DNA from: Streptomyces sp. ISL-98
GTDB taxonomy: Bacteria; Actinomycetota; Actinomycetes; Streptomycetales; Streptomycetaceae
Assembly: GCF_018614055.1 (NCBI RefSeq)
Contig: NZ_JAGGPB010000056.1
Coordinates: 1 to 64,000, forward strand
Reading direction: 5' to 3'
Length of the DNA stretch: 64,000 nucleotides
Shown: positions 50,585 to 60,248 of the stretch, in pieces
Numbering within the stretch: position 1 is the stretch's first letter
Layout of the letters: every line of letters starts with the position of its first letter
Notes under the pieces: generated by a model
What the model saw: only the letters and a program-made list of their open reading frames with translations
Told to the model about the DNA's origin: nothing
Database searches by the model: none
Program-made: the position numbers and the translations under genes

Positions 50585-52319
50585 ATGCCTGCGGAGCGTT
50601 TCCCAGCTGACGGTGGCTGCCCGGATCCCACTGCTCGGAGAGCAGACCCACGTCGTTGCGGACACCGAGGACTCGTTCGAAGGTCTCCCCCGCCCGGTCC
50701 AGGTCGCCGATCGCGGCCAGGGCGTCGGCGTACCAGAGCGAGCACGCCACGAACGTGGCCTCGGAGCCGTGCATCCCGTCCACGCTGTGCACCCCGTGGC
50801 CGTTGTGCTCGTACCGCCGGACGAATCCGGCGTGATCCAGCGCCCGCATCGCCCGGACCGTGCCGCACACCCTTGCGTCGTCAGCCGCCAGGAAGCCGAG
50901 TTTGGGAATCAGCAGGGCTGACGCGTCCAGGGCGGACGAGCCGTAGGACTGCACGAACGACCGCTGCTTCTCGTCCCAGCCCTCCCGGCACACCTCCTGG
51001 TGCACTTCGTCGCGCATGGCCCGCCACGCGGCCGACGATCCGTTCCTGCCGAGGATGTCTCCCATGCGCAGGGCCCGGTCGGCGGCCACCCACGACATGA
51101 CCTTGGAGTGGACGAAATGCCGCCGCTGTCCACGGACTTCCCACAGTCCCTGGTCCGGGTCGCGCCAGTGTTCCTGGAGGTAGCGCATCAGGGCCTTCAC
51201 CAGGGTCCACATGTGCGGCTGCATGGGTATACCGGCCTGCAAGGACCAATAGAGCGTGTCCAGCACTTCGCCGTACACATCCAGCTGGAACTGGTCCACG
51301 GCGGCATTTCCGAACCGGACCGGCTGCGACCCCTCGTATCCGGTCAGCCAGGGCGCCTCCGTCTCCGGCAGCCGCCGCTGTCCCCCGATGCCGTACATGG
51401 TCTGCAGATCGGCGGGTTCACCCGCGATGGCGCGCAGCAGCCAGTCAAGCCATGCCGTCGCCTCGTCGCGGTATCCGCTGCGCAGCAGGCAGGAAAGGGT
51501 GAGGGTGGAATCGCGGAGCCAGCAGAACCGGTAGTCCCAGTTGCGTTCGCCGCCGATGCATTCGGGGAGCGAAGTGGTGGGCGCTGCGACGATGCCGCCC
51601 GTGGGTGCGTAGGTGAGCGCCTTCAGTGTGATCAGCGAGCGGACTACGGCTTCTCGCCACGGCCCTTGGTAGCGGCACTGTCCGGTCCACTTCCGCCAGA
51701 AATCGCTGGTCTCCTTGAGTGCCGTTTCCGAAGGGAGACAGAGCGGCGCGGGCAGAGCGGGCAGATGTGAGGGTGCCCATACGAGCATCAGCGTCAGCCG
51801 TCGGCCCGCCTCGATCGTGAAGTCGAGGACCGCGGTGGCCTCACGGCCCAGCCTGTGCAGCGGGCCGTCGCTGCTCACCCACACGGAGTCCGGCCCGGCG
51901 ACCGCGACAGTGCATTGGTCGGTGACCCGCACCCACGGCACGATGCGGCCCTGATGGAAGCGCAGTCTCATTTCGCTGCGCATGGGGACAGAGCCGGATA
52001 TGCCTTCCACCATCCGCACTACGCAGGGCAGGTTGCCGCGCAGCGGCATGAAATCGGTGACACGTACCGCACCGGATTCGGTCTCCCAGACGGAATCGAG
52101 TACGAGCGTGTCCTCGCGGTACGCCCGGTGTGTGCACGGGCCTCCGCCGACGGGAGAAACACGCCAGAATCCGTTGTCTCCCGAACCGATCAATGAGGCA
52201 AAGCATGCGGGGGAATCGAAGCGCGGCAGGCACAGCCAATCCATCGACCCGTCCCTGCCGAGCATGGCAGCTGTTTCCAGGTCGCTGATGAGGGCGTAAT
52301 CCTCGATTTGTTTGCTCAT
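50520..52319 (-). CDS. GH15-family glycoside hydrolase (trehalase/glucoamylase-like)
   Basis: A 599-residue protein. The N-terminal super-sandwich domain begins IEDYALISDLETAAMLGRDGSMDWLCLPRFDSPACFASLIG, typical of bacterial GH15 proteins, and the (alpha/alpha)6 barrel has ERNWDYRFCWLRDSTLTL and GSSALDASALLIPKLGF. No signal peptide, so it is cytoplasmic. Members hydrolyse trehalose or short alpha-glucans. The 3' end overlaps the methyltransferase on the other strand by 65 bases. Confidence 0.92.
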   Translation of the reverse strand: MSKQIEDYALISDLETAAMLGRDGSMDWLCLPRFDSPACFASLIGSGDNGFWRVSPVGGGPCTHRAYREDTLVLDSVWETESGAVRVTDFMPLRGNLPCVVRMVEGISGSVPMRSEMRLRFHQGRIVPWVRVTDQCTVAVAGPDSVWVSSDGPLHRLGREATAVLDFTIEAGRRLTLMLVWAPSHLPALPAPLCLPSETALKETSDFWRKWTGQCRYQGPWREAVVRSLITLKALTYAPTGGIVAAPTTSLPECIGGERNWDYRFCWLRDSTLTLSCLLRSGYRDEATAWLDWLLRAIAGEPADLQTMYGIGGQRRLPETEAPWLTGYEGSQPVRFGNAAVDQFQLDVYGEVLDTLYWSLQAGIPMQPHMWTLVKALMRYLQEHWRDPDQGLWEVRGQRRHFVHSKVMSWVAADRALRMGDILGRNGSSAAWRAMRDEVHQEVCREGWDEKQRSFVQSYGSSALDASALLIPKLGFLAADDARVCGTVRAMRALDHAGFVRRYEHNGHGVHSVDGMHGSEATFVACSLWYADALAAIGDLDRAGETFERVLGVRNDVGLLSEQWDPGSHRQLGNAPQAFSHIALVETAFALQRAPHRGA

Positions 52320-52396
52320 GATCGGATTACGCCGTCGTGCTCAATTGCCGCTGCTCACATTTTACGCCAGAAGCCGCATCCGGGGCCGTGCAATGT

Positions 52397-55342
52397 TCAC
52401 GCCATTTGGCGCCGCACCAGTTCGTGCAGCCGCCCGCCCGCATCGGCGAGCAGATCGGCCGGCGGCCCCTGTTCGACGACCCGGCCCTCCGACATGACGA
52501 TCACGCGGTCGGCGTCCATGACCGTGGACAGCCGGTGGGCGATCACGACACGGCTGGCGCTCAGCCTGCGGGTGCTCTCGGTCACGATGCGCTGGGTCTC
52601 GTTGTCCAGCGCGCTGGTGGCCTCGTCGAAGAACAGGATGCGCGGGCGGCGGACGAGCGCCTGGGCGATCATCAGGCGCTGCCGCTGGCCGCCGGAGATC
52701 GCGCCACCGCCGGAGATCATGGTGTGCAGCCCCATCGGCATGCGCTTGATGTCCTCGGCGAGGCCCGCCATCTCGGCCGCCTCCCAGGCCTCCTCCTGGG
52801 AGAAGGCCTCGGCGCCGCAGATGCAGTCCAGGATCGATCCGGTGAGCGGCTGTGCGTTCTGCAGTACGACGCCGCACTGGCGGCGCACTGCCGCCTGGTC
52901 GAGTGCGGCCAGGTCCTGGCCGTCGTACAGCACGCTGCCGGAGACCGGTTTGTCGAATCCGATGAGCAGCCGGAGAAGGGTCGACTTGCCGCAGCCGCTG
53001 GGGCCGACGATGGCCACGAACTCGCCCGGCCGGACCTGGAGCGACACGTCGTCGAGGACCAGCGGGCCGTCGTCGGTGTAGCGGAAGGAGAGCTTCTTGG
53101 CCTCGATGCCACCGGACAGGGCGCCGGGCTGGGCGCTGGAGCCGCGGACCTCGGGTGCCTCGTCCAGGACCGGCTTGATCTGCTCGAACATGGGCAGCAC
53201 GGCGGCGGCCGACACGAGCAGGCCGGTGAGCTGGGTGACCGAGGTCAGCAGCATGGTCACGGCGGTGCTGAAGGTCAGGAATTCGCCGGCCGTCATGCTG
53301 CCGCGGGCCGGGCCCGCCAGCAGCATGAACATGGTGAGCGAACACAGCGGCAGATAGACCGCGTCGAAGACCGTGGTGAGGTTCCTGATGCGGCCGGCCC
53401 GCTGCTGCAGCTCGCGCGAGCGGGCGAACTCGCGGGCCCAGGCGGCGTACGCGAAACTCTCCGCAGCGGCGACACGCAGTTTGGGCAGCCCGCGCAGGGT
53501 CTGGAACGCCTGGTTGTTGAGCTTGTTGCCCAGCTCGACCAGCTTTCGCTGCCACCTCAGCTGCCACAGGCCCATCCCCAGGAACACGGCGCCGATGACG
53601 AGCAGCATGCCGATGGCCGCCAGCGCCAGCGGCACGCTGTACCAGAGCAGCAGGAAGAGGTTCATCGCGCCGACCGTCGTCGCCTGTACGGCCACGGGTC
53701 CGAGGCCGGACAGCACCCGGCGGATGGCGCTGATGCCCATGGCCGCACTGGCCAGTTCTCCGGTGGACCGCTCGGTGAAGAACTTCGTCGGCAGCCGCAG
53801 CAGCCGGTCCCACACGGCGGGCTGAAGTGTGCTTTCGATGCGGCCTTCCATCCGGAGGATGGTGAGGTTCTGGAGCAGCATGAACGCGGCGGTGACGATG
53901 CTGGTGACCATGACGGCCAGGGAGACCTGGACGATGAGGCTGGTCTCGGCGTTCGGTACGTAGACACCGAGCACCTGCCCGGTCGCGATCGGCACCAGAC
54001 CGCCCAGGCCGACGGTCACCAGCCCGCTGAGGAGCAGGTTCCGGATGTCCGGCCGGGTGTCGCGCAGGCTGAAGCGCATCAGCCGCCACGGGGTCATCGG
54101 CCGTTCCGGCAGCGGGCGGTAGAACATGACCGCGCGCGGCTCGAATTCGTCGGCATTGTCGCTGCCGACGCGTATCCGCGAGCCGGTGGCCGGGTTCACC
54201 GCCTCGTATCGCCCGCGGCGCCAGAGCAGTGCGACGGGGGCTCCCGACTTGGCCCGGTGGCCCACCAGGGGGCCGGTGTTCGCCCGCCACCAGCGCCCGT
54301 CGAGCCGTACTGCACGGGTACGGATGCGGGAGCCGACGGCGATGCGTTCGACGGGCGTGATGCGGTCGTTGACCGCGTCGCCCCTGGAGGATTCGGAGAG
54401 CGTGATTCCGGCCGCCTCGGCGACCCGGCGGCAGACGGCGAACGTCGCGTCGTCGGTGGCACTGTCGACGCCGGCGGCGCTGCGCCCGGACCGGTCCGGC
54501 TTGCCGATGGAGGTCAGCAGCGCCTCGTCCGCACGGGCGCGGACGGCGGCGCCCGCCTTGATGCCTGCCGCCGTCCGGTCCTCGTGGGCGCGCTCCATCT
54601 GCTCGATCCAGCGGTCCACCGCGGACAGCAGCCGGTACTGCTGGTTCACCATCTGCTGCCACAAGGCGCCGTCGACCAGCAGGTCGCTCGCAGCCTCCGC
54701 GCTGAACGAGGCGCCGTACTGGACGCTGCCGGGAGGAACGGGCATCCACAGGACGTCGTCGTCCGCCACGGCCTCGTCGGCCACCGCGCGCCCGCCGTCC
54801 ATGGGTGCCTCGAACAACACCCCGAGGCTGCGTCCGATGCCGAGCGCGAAGGCATGCTCCAGCGGCGTGGGGGCGATGCCGCCCTGGGTGTCGTACTGGC
54901 CGCCGTACGGATCCCCGTACTGGCCGCCGTAGGTGTCGCCGTACTGGCCGCCGTACGGATCGCCGTACTGGTACTCCGGCTGGTACAGCTCTCGCAGCGC
55001 GATCCGGTGCAGCACGCAGTCCTGCGACGGCCTGCCGAGCAGCGTGTGATGGGGGCCCTCGACCGGCCCGAGGAGCAGCGCCCCCGCTTCGAGGCGGCCC
55101 AGGAAGTGCCAGTGCCCCTGCTGGGCGGCGTCGACCGCGAACAGGTCCAGCGCCCCGCCCACGACGAGCCACAGCACCTGCGGCCCCTCCAGCGGAACGC
55201 TGCGCAGGCCGGTGCAGTCGAGGGACGCTCCGAGGCCGCCCAGCGCGTGGACCACCGCGTCGGTCTCGCCGGGGCCCACGACCCCGGACGGGTATGCGGA
55301 CGACTGGGCGGACGAGTAGGCAGAGGGGTATGCGGACGACAC
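52397..55342 (-). CDS. NHLP-type bacteriocin export ABC transporter, permease/ATPase subunit
   Basis: A 981-residue protein starting at the GTG at 55342, one base after the stop of the peptidase-ABC gene. An N-terminal cytoplasmic region of about 370 residues carries Gln/Gly/Tyr repeats (YGDPYGGQ). Then five to six membrane segments and an ATPase with Walker A GPSGCGKSTLLRLL, signature ISGGQRQRLMIAQALV and Walker B ILFFDEATSALDN. This is the peptidase-less partner in NHLP bacteriocin exporters, expected to work with the peptidase-ABC protein and the HlyD-like protein. Confidence 0.9.
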   Translation of the reverse strand: MSSAYPSAYSSAQSSAYPSGVVGPGETDAVVHALGGLGASLDCTGLRSVPLEGPQVLWLVVGGALDLFAVDAAQQGHWHFLGRLEAGALLLGPVEGPHHTLLGRPSQDCVLHRIALRELYQPEYQYGDPYGGQYGDTYGGQYGDPYGGQYDTQGGIAPTPLEHAFALGIGRSLGVLFEAPMDGGRAVADEAVADDDVLWMPVPPGSVQYGASFSAEAASDLLVDGALWQQMVNQQYRLLSAVDRWIEQMERAHEDRTAAGIKAGAAVRARADEALLTSIGKPDRSGRSAAGVDSATDDATFAVCRRVAEAAGITLSESSRGDAVNDRITPVERIAVGSRIRTRAVRLDGRWWRANTGPLVGHRAKSGAPVALLWRRGRYEAVNPATGSRIRVGSDNADEFEPRAVMFYRPLPERPMTPWRLMRFSLRDTRPDIRNLLLSGLVTVGLGGLVPIATGQVLGVYVPNAETSLIVQVSLAVMVTSIVTAAFMLLQNLTILRMEGRIESTLQPAVWDRLLRLPTKFFTERSTGELASAAMGISAIRRVLSGLGPVAVQATTVGAMNLFLLLWYSVPLALAAIGMLLVIGAVFLGMGLWQLRWQRKLVELGNKLNNQAFQTLRGLPKLRVAAAESFAYAAWAREFARSRELQQRAGRIRNLTTVFDAVYLPLCSLTMFMLLAGPARGSMTAGEFLTFSTAVTMLLTSVTQLTGLLVSAAAVLPMFEQIKPVLDEAPEVRGSSAQPGALSGGIEAKKLSFRYTDDGPLVLDDVSLQVRPGEFVAIVGPSGCGKSTLLRLLIGFDKPVSGSVLYDGQDLAALDQAAVRRQCGVVLQNAQPLTGSILDCICGAEAFSQEEAWEAAEMAGLAEDIKRMPMGLHTMISGGGAISGGQRQRLMIAQALVRRPRILFFDEATSALDNETQRIVTESTRRLSASRVVIAHRLSTVMDADRVIVMSEGRVVEQGPPADLLADAGGRLHELVRRQMA
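54893..54976. repeat. 24-bp coding tandem repeat in the NHLP transporter
   Basis: Three full 24-base units (54893-54916, 54917-54940, 54941-54964) and a partial fourth encode (YGDPYGGQ)n in the cytoplasmic N-terminal region. The units differ by only a few bases, suggesting recent slippage. Confidence 0.85.
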
Positions 55343-55343
55343 G

Positions 55344-57635
55344 TCAGTGCTCCTTGACCAGCTCGGCGTACGGGCCCCCGGCAGCGACCAGGTCTTCGTG
55401 ACGCCCGCGTTCGACGACCGAGCCGTGGTCGAGGACCACGATCTCGTCGCTGTCGCGCACTGTGCTCAGCCGGTGGGCGATCACGACGCACGCACAGCCG
55501 CGCCGCCGCAGATTGTCGATGATGACGCGCTCGGTCTCCGCGTCCAGGGCGCTCGTCACCTCGTCGAGCACCAGGATGCTCGGCCGGCGGACCAGGGCGC
55601 GGGCGATTTCGAGCCGCTGGCGCTGCCCGCCGGAGAAGTTGCGGCCGTCCTGCTCGACCCTGCTGTGGATGCCCTCGGGGCGCCGCGCGATCACCTCGTA
55701 GAGGGCGGCGTCCTGGAGGGCGGCGACGACGGCCTCGTCCGGTATCGACGGGTCCCACAGCGCCACGTTGTCCCTGACCGTGCCCTCGAAGAGGAAGATG
55801 TCCTGGTCGACGAAGGAGACGGAGGCGGCCAGCGCGCTGCGGGAGATGTCCTCCAGGCGCTGCCCGTCGATACGGATCGTCCCCTCCCAGGGGGTGTAGA
55901 GGCCGGAGATGAGCCGGGACACGGTGGATTTTCCGCTGCCGGATCCGCCGACGAGCGCGACCTGCCGGCCGGGGCCGACCTCCAGTGAGAAGCCGCTGAG
56001 CAGCGGCTTGTCGAGGGGGCTGTACCCGAAGGTGATGTTGTCGAGCGTCACGTTGCCCTTGAGCCTGCGCGTGCTCGCGTCGGGCTCGCGTCGCGAGTAC
56101 ATGGGGTCGACCGGGAAGCTCTCGACGTCCTTCAGCCGGGCCACGTCCGCGGCGAAGTCCTGGATCCTGCCCGCCACTCCGTTCAGCCGGGTGATGGGCG
56201 CGGTGAAGCGCGCCACGAGTGCCTGGAAGGCGACGAGGAGGCCGATCGAGATGTGGCCCTCGACCGCCCGCATGCCGCCGATCCACAGGATCAGGGCGCT
56301 GTTGAGCGTCGCGAGGGTGGGCGCGACGACGGCCAGGGCGGCGCTCGGTACGCCGAGGCGCTGCTGCACGTCGAGTGTGGTCGCGTGCTGGCCGGCCCAG
56401 CGGCGGAAGTAGCCGTTCTCGCCGCCGGTGGCCTTCATGGTCTCGATGAGCTGGAGGCCGGTGTACGAGGTGTTGGTCAGCCGGGCGCTGTCCGCGCGCA
56501 GCTTCTGGGTGTTGGTGGCCCGCAGCCGGATCACGATCCGCATGGCGACGATGTTGAGCAGCGCGATCAGCACACCGACGACCGTCAGCTGAGGGTCGTA
56601 CGTCCACAGCAGGACGGCGTACAGAATCACCACGACGCCGTCCACGCCCGCGGCGGCGAGGTCGCGTGCCAGTGTCTCGGCCACCGCATCGTTGGACTGG
56701 AGCCGCTGCACGAGATCGGCCGGACTGCGCTGGGCGAAGAAGGTGACCGGGAGCCTCAGCAGGTGGCGCAGGAAGCGGGCGCTGCTGAGGGTGGACGAGA
56801 TGATGCGGCCGCGCAGCAGATTCGCCTGTTGCAGACCGGTCAGTACGGCGGTGAGCACCACCATCGCGGCCATCGACGCGAAGAGCGGCCCCAGCAGTGA
56901 CGTCTGATTGCCGATCAGGAACATGTCGATGTACGTACGGCTCAGCGCGGGCACAGCGGCGCCGACGGCGACGAGCAGCAGGCTGGAGAGCAGCGCGGCC
57001 AGCAGGGTGCCGGTGGTGCCGCGCATCCTGGCGGGGACCGCGCTCATCACTCCCGGCTTACGGCCGCCCTTGCGGAAGGTGTCGGCGGGCTCGAAGACGA
57101 GGGCGACACCGGTGAAGCTGGTGTCGAAGTCCTCCGTCGCGACGAAACGGCGGCCCTTGTCGGGGTCGTTGATGTGCACGCCGCGGCGGCCGAACCTGCG
57201 TCCCATGCCGTCGTAGACGACGTAGTGGTTGAACTCCCAGAAGAGAATGGCGGGCGCCTGGACCTCGGCCAGTGCCTCCGATTCCATCTGCATGCCCTTG
57301 GCCTGCAGACCGTAACTGCGCGCCGCTTTCAGCACGTTGCTGGCACGCGAGCCGTCGCGGGACACGCCGCACGCGATGCGCAGCTCCTCAAGGGGCACAT
57401 GGCGCCCGTAGTGGGCGAGCACCATCGCCAACGCCGCAGCGCCGCACTCGACGGCCTCCATCTGGAGAACGGTGGGGGTGCGCACCGCCTTCCGCTTCTT
57501 GGGCTTCGGGGCGGGGGCGCGGCGGCGCGTGCCGCGCTGAGGGGCGGGCGCGGCGCTGTCCGGGCGGTGCCGGCGGCGGCCGGACGGCGGCAGTTGCTGC
57601 TGCGGCTGTTGTTGCTGGTGCTGTTGCGCGGTCAT
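55344..57635 (-). CDS. NHLP-type peptidase-containing ABC transporter (PCAT)
   Basis: A 763-residue protein starting at the ATG at 57635, overlapping the HlyD-like stop (ATGA); the TTG at 57647 is rejected. An N-terminal Gln/Arg/Pro-rich tail is followed by a C39 peptidase with the catalytic Cys in MEAVECGAAALAM (C64), the His in EFNHYVVYDG and the GVSRDGSRASNVLKAA segment. Then six membrane helices and an ATPase (Walker A GGSGSGKSTVSRL, signature FSGGQRQRLEIARALV, Walker B ILVLDEVTSALDA). It should cut the double-glycine leader while exporting the peptide encoded at 58667. Confidence 0.94.
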   Translation of the reverse strand: MTAQQHQQQQPQQQLPPSGRRRHRPDSAAPAPQRGTRRRAPAPKPKKRKAVRTPTVLQMEAVECGAAALAMVLAHYGRHVPLEELRIACGVSRDGSRASNVLKAARSYGLQAKGMQMESEALAEVQAPAILFWEFNHYVVYDGMGRRFGRRGVHINDPDKGRRFVATEDFDTSFTGVALVFEPADTFRKGGRKPGVMSAVPARMRGTTGTLLAALLSSLLLVAVGAAVPALSRTYIDMFLIGNQTSLLGPLFASMAAMVVLTAVLTGLQQANLLRGRIISSTLSSARFLRHLLRLPVTFFAQRSPADLVQRLQSNDAVAETLARDLAAAGVDGVVVILYAVLLWTYDPQLTVVGVLIALLNIVAMRIVIRLRATNTQKLRADSARLTNTSYTGLQLIETMKATGGENGYFRRWAGQHATTLDVQQRLGVPSAALAVVAPTLATLNSALILWIGGMRAVEGHISIGLLVAFQALVARFTAPITRLNGVAGRIQDFAADVARLKDVESFPVDPMYSRREPDASTRRLKGNVTLDNITFGYSPLDKPLLSGFSLEVGPGRQVALVGGSGSGKSTVSRLISGLYTPWEGTIRIDGQRLEDISRSALAASVSFVDQDIFLFEGTVRDNVALWDPSIPDEAVVAALQDAALYEVIARRPEGIHSRVEQDGRNFSGGQRQRLEIARALVRRPSILVLDEVTSALDAETERVIIDNLRRRGCACVVIAHRLSTVRDSDEIVVLDHGSVVERGRHEDLVAAGGPYAELVKEH

Positions 57636-58438
57636 GGAAGCAGCCAATCGATCGGATGCTGCTCGGCCAGGCGGATGGCGCCGGTGGCCAGGGTCATGGA
57701 GTCGACCGCGTACGGCGGTCCGCCCGAGGAGGACCAGACGTAACCGGACTTGGTGGCCGACGACCGCTCCAGCCGCACGAGGACCGGCACGGGCTGTCCC
57801 TGCTGCGAGAACTGCTCGCCCAGCTGACTGCTGCCGAGGAATCCGCTGATCCGCTGGCGGGTCTGGGCGGTTCGGCCGACCGCCTTCACCCGGCCGCGCA
57901 GTACGCCGTACTGCTGTGTCGCCACCGATTGCACGGTGAGATCCACGGACGCGCCGACGGGCACGGTCGATCCGCTGTCGGCGGGCACGTACAGCACGGC
58001 CATCAGGGGGTCGTCCGCGTTGTCGATCCGCTCCACCGCGGCCACATCCGCCCCGGTGGTGACCACGGAGCCGATCGTCGCGACCAGTGTCGTCACGCGG
58101 CCTGCTGCGATGGTGCGTACGACGGTGCTGCCTTGCGCGGTACGGACCTTCAGCAGCGGGGCGTTGGCCCGAACCCTCTCGCCTTCATCGGCGAGTACGT
58201 CGGTGACCTGGCCCGCGACGGGGCTCTGGAGGACGTAACTGCCCTGGGCATGGGTGAGGATGCCGGGTGCGCCGAGTGTGGACGACACGGTTCCGGTCAC
58301 TGCCCAGACGGACGCGGCGATCATGACGGCGACCGTGACGGTCAGGACCAGCCAGCCCTGCGGCCGGGCGAAACGCACCGGCAGATCGATCTCTTCGGGC
58401 GATTGCAGCTTGGAAAGGGCCTGTTGGCGGAACTGCAC
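57632..58438 (-). CDS. NHLP-type secretion accessory protein (HlyD family)
   Basis: A 268-residue protein with an N-terminal cytoplasmic segment, one membrane helix (GWLVLTVTVAVMIAASVWAV) and an extracellular lipoyl/barrel-sandwich domain (GSYVLQSPVAGQVTDVLADEGERVRANAPLLKV). It is the membrane-fusion-type adaptor of the export system, first of the three transport genes and 228 bases after the peptide gene. Confidence 0.9.
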   Translation of the reverse strand: MQFRQQALSKLQSPEEIDLPVRFARPQGWLVLTVTVAVMIAASVWAVTGTVSSTLGAPGILTHAQGSYVLQSPVAGQVTDVLADEGERVRANAPLLKVRTAQGSTVVRTIAAGRVTTLVATIGSVVTTGADVAAVERIDNADDPLMAVLYVPADSGSTVPVGASVDLTVQSVATQQYGVLRGRVKAVGRTAQTRQRISGFLGSSQLGEQFSQQGQPVPVLVRLERSSATKSGYVWSSSGGPPYAVDSMTLATGAIRLAEQHPIDWLLP

Positions 58439-58545
58439 GACACTCTTCCCTCAACTGCAATGGGCTGTCCGGGTTCTCCGGGACCTCGGGGACCGCCGGG
58501 ATCTCCGGATCGACGCCGCTCGCGTGGCGGCGCGGGCGGCGGCGG

Positions 58546-58584
58546 CCGTACGCCCCGGATCCTGGCTGGATCCGGGGCGTACGG
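58546..58584. terminator. Strong stem-loop between bacteriocin gene and transporter genes
   Basis: A perfect 17-bp stem (CCGTACGCCCCGGATCC at 58546-58562 with its complement at 58568-58584) around a 5-base loop. Downstream of a short peptide gene and before its transporters, it should act as a partial terminator favouring the peptide. Confidence 0.82.
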
Positions 58585-58666
58585 TCCGGCTTGTCGGCAA
58601 ACGGGGGGATGCCGACATGCCGTAGTCACCGCTGGTGGCTGTGCCGCTCAGCGGCAGACGACCGAC

Positions 58667-58891
58667 TCAGACGCCGGCGACCGTGGCGGTGGCGATGCCC
58701 GCGACCGGGGCGGTGTTGAGGCCGGTGACGCCCTCGACGGTGCTGACGGCCGAGGCGGCCAGGGCGCCGGCGCCGGCGATGCCGTCAAGCGCGGAGGTGG
58801 AGTTGGCGACAACGCCGCCGAGGAGACCGCCGGACACGTTGTCCAGGTCGTTGTCGGAGATTTCCTGGGTCGCAACCTGGGAGAAGTTCAT
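58667..58891 (-). CDS. Double-glycine-leader bacteriocin-like precursor peptide
   Basis: A 74-residue peptide. The leader (residues 1-22) has the acidic SDNDLDNVSGG ending typical of substrates of C39 peptidases, as in type A2 lantibiotic leaders. The 52-residue core starts LLGGVVANSTS and is rich in Ala, Gly, Val, Thr and Ser, with no Cys and no aromatic residue. No LanM or other modifying enzyme is found in the surrounding genes. It is expressed just upstream of the three export genes. Probably an unmodified hydrophobic bacteriocin, or a substrate for enzymes encoded elsewhere. Confidence 0.88.
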   Translation of the reverse strand: MNFSQVATQEISDNDLDNVSGGLLGGVVANSTSALDGIAGAGALAASAVSTVEGVTGLNTAPVAGIATATVAGV

Positions 58892-59623
58892 GATGCGAGT
58901 TTCCCTTCGCGTGGATATTTCGAAATAACTGCGTCCGAGCCAGCTGGATAGCCGCAGTGCGAAGGATCAAAGCACGTAAGCGCGTTGGGCAGCCAATCCG
59001 ACTGCGGCTGATCCGGGCACAACCCGTCAGGTAATTACCCCGGCGTGCACGTCCGTCCATGAATTGGTGGCAGCTTCTTCACGAGATCACCCAACGCGAT
59101 TGCCGAGCACCGGGCACTCCCCTGACGCCGAATGGGACATTCCCGCTCAGACGGGCTGAGGCGCAGGTCAGAGCAGTTGAAGTATTGGGAGACGGTGTGC
59201 CGCCTGCGTATTCGATGTGCAGATTCGCTGGCGTAACACGGCAATTACTGAACCACTTGACCCCCGTGAAGGAAAAAACATCGCCGCCTGGGTCATCAGC
59301 GACATGGGTAGGAAACCGGTCATGAGCGGCAGTCAGCCGCCAACGAGGGCCATAAGGGGCGCACACGCCAGGCGTACGCACGCCCGGAAGGCCTGCGAAC
59401 TGTTCGCGCGGGGCCACCCGGCGCATCCCCCGGACGCTCGCCAGGTACCACCGGGAGGGCACCGCGACGCCCCCTTACGACGGGGTGGCCGCATGTGCGC
59501 CACGATCAACGACCCGGACCGGCTGCCGAGGGGCTGCTGACCAGCCATTGACCGGAATGGGCGGTTGGGCGTACACATATGACGTAAAAGGCAGATAAAG
59601 GCTTCTATCGGAGGCATCCTGTC
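58892..59623. other. Long divergent intergenic region
   Basis: About 730 bases between the bacteriocin peptide and the SPW gene, with lower GC at 58900-59060 and 59220-59300. It must contain both promoters; a candidate for the SPW gene is TTGACC/TACACA at 59548-59577. The frames of 70-130 codons inside have no RBS, odd codon bias and no recognisable domain, so I call no gene there. Confidence 0.5.
59548..59577 (+). promoter_or_regulatory. Possible promoter of the SPW-protein gene
   Basis: TTGACC (59548-59553) and TACACA (59572-59577) are separated by 18 bases, about 50 bases upstream of ATG 59624. Moderate match to a housekeeping promoter. Confidence 0.3.
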
Positions 59624-60118
59624 ATGACCACTCACCCCACCCCCAGCATTGAGCAGCACCCAGACCTGGCCGAAATGCGCTCGCGGTTCGAGCGGGCGAC
59701 CAGCACTCCCCGCGCCCAGGCGATCGAGTCGCTGGCCCTGCTCACGGGTCTGTACCTCGCGGTCTCGCCGTGGATCGTCGGGTTCGACGGCCTCACCACC
59801 CTGGCCGTGTGCAACCTGGTCACCGGTATCGCGTACGCCCTGTGCATGGGCGGGTTCGGCTCGGCATACGAGCGGACCCACGCCATGGCCTGGGCCGCCT
59901 GCGCCATCGGCGCATGGACGATCGTCGCCCCGTGGGTCGTGGCAGGCAGCGTCGACACCACCAGCACCATCGTCAGCAACGTCATCGTCGGTGCCGTGGC
60001 ACTGCTCCTCGGCCTGGCCATGACGGCGGTAAACAGCAGGTTGACCGATCGGACGCGCACGGGAGCACGCCTGCGCGGCCGCGGCCGCCGGTCCCCGGAC
60101 GTCGAAGCCATGAGCTGA
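59624..60118 (+). CDS. SPW-repeat membrane protein
   Basis: A 164-residue protein starting at ATG 59624 with GGAGG at 59610-59614. Four membrane segments carry two SPW-type repeats: LLTGLYLAVSPWIVGF and AIGAWTIVAPWVVAG. SPW proteins are small membrane proteins of unknown function, common in actinobacteria and alphaproteobacteria. The C-terminal tail is Arg-rich and cytoplasmic. Confidence 0.9.
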   Translation: MTTHPTPSIEQHPDLAEMRSRFERATSTPRAQAIESLALLTGLYLAVSPWIVGFDGLTTLAVCNLVTGIAYALCMGGFGSAYERTHAMAWAACAIGAWTIVAPWVVAGSVDTTSTIVSNVIVGAVALLLGLAMTAVNSRLTDRTRTGARLRGRGRRSPDVEAMS

Positions 60119-60248
60119 CAGTCCCAGCTCCGGGCCCCGGCCGGAACACGGCCGGGGCCCGGACACGGTCGGAGCGGGCCGGACACGGCCGGACACGGGC
60201 CGGAGTCCCGCCCAGGCGCATATAGCCACCAATCGATAGAATTCGAGC

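Noticed and set aside
52337..55357. 1006-codon plus-strand frame antisense to the NHLP transporter
   Set aside because: Low-complexity Arg/Gln/Gly-rich translation, no domain; the minus strand encodes an ABC protein.
58458..58530. Gly/Pro-rich collagen-like translation between peptide and HlyD gene
   Set aside because: No start or RBS; it lies in the attenuator region and is explained by GC-rich simple sequence.
59217..59540. 107-codon frame in the 59-kb intergenic region
   Set aside because: No RBS, uneven codon bias, no domain; some cysteine/histidine content recalled WhiB but the Cys spacing does not fit.
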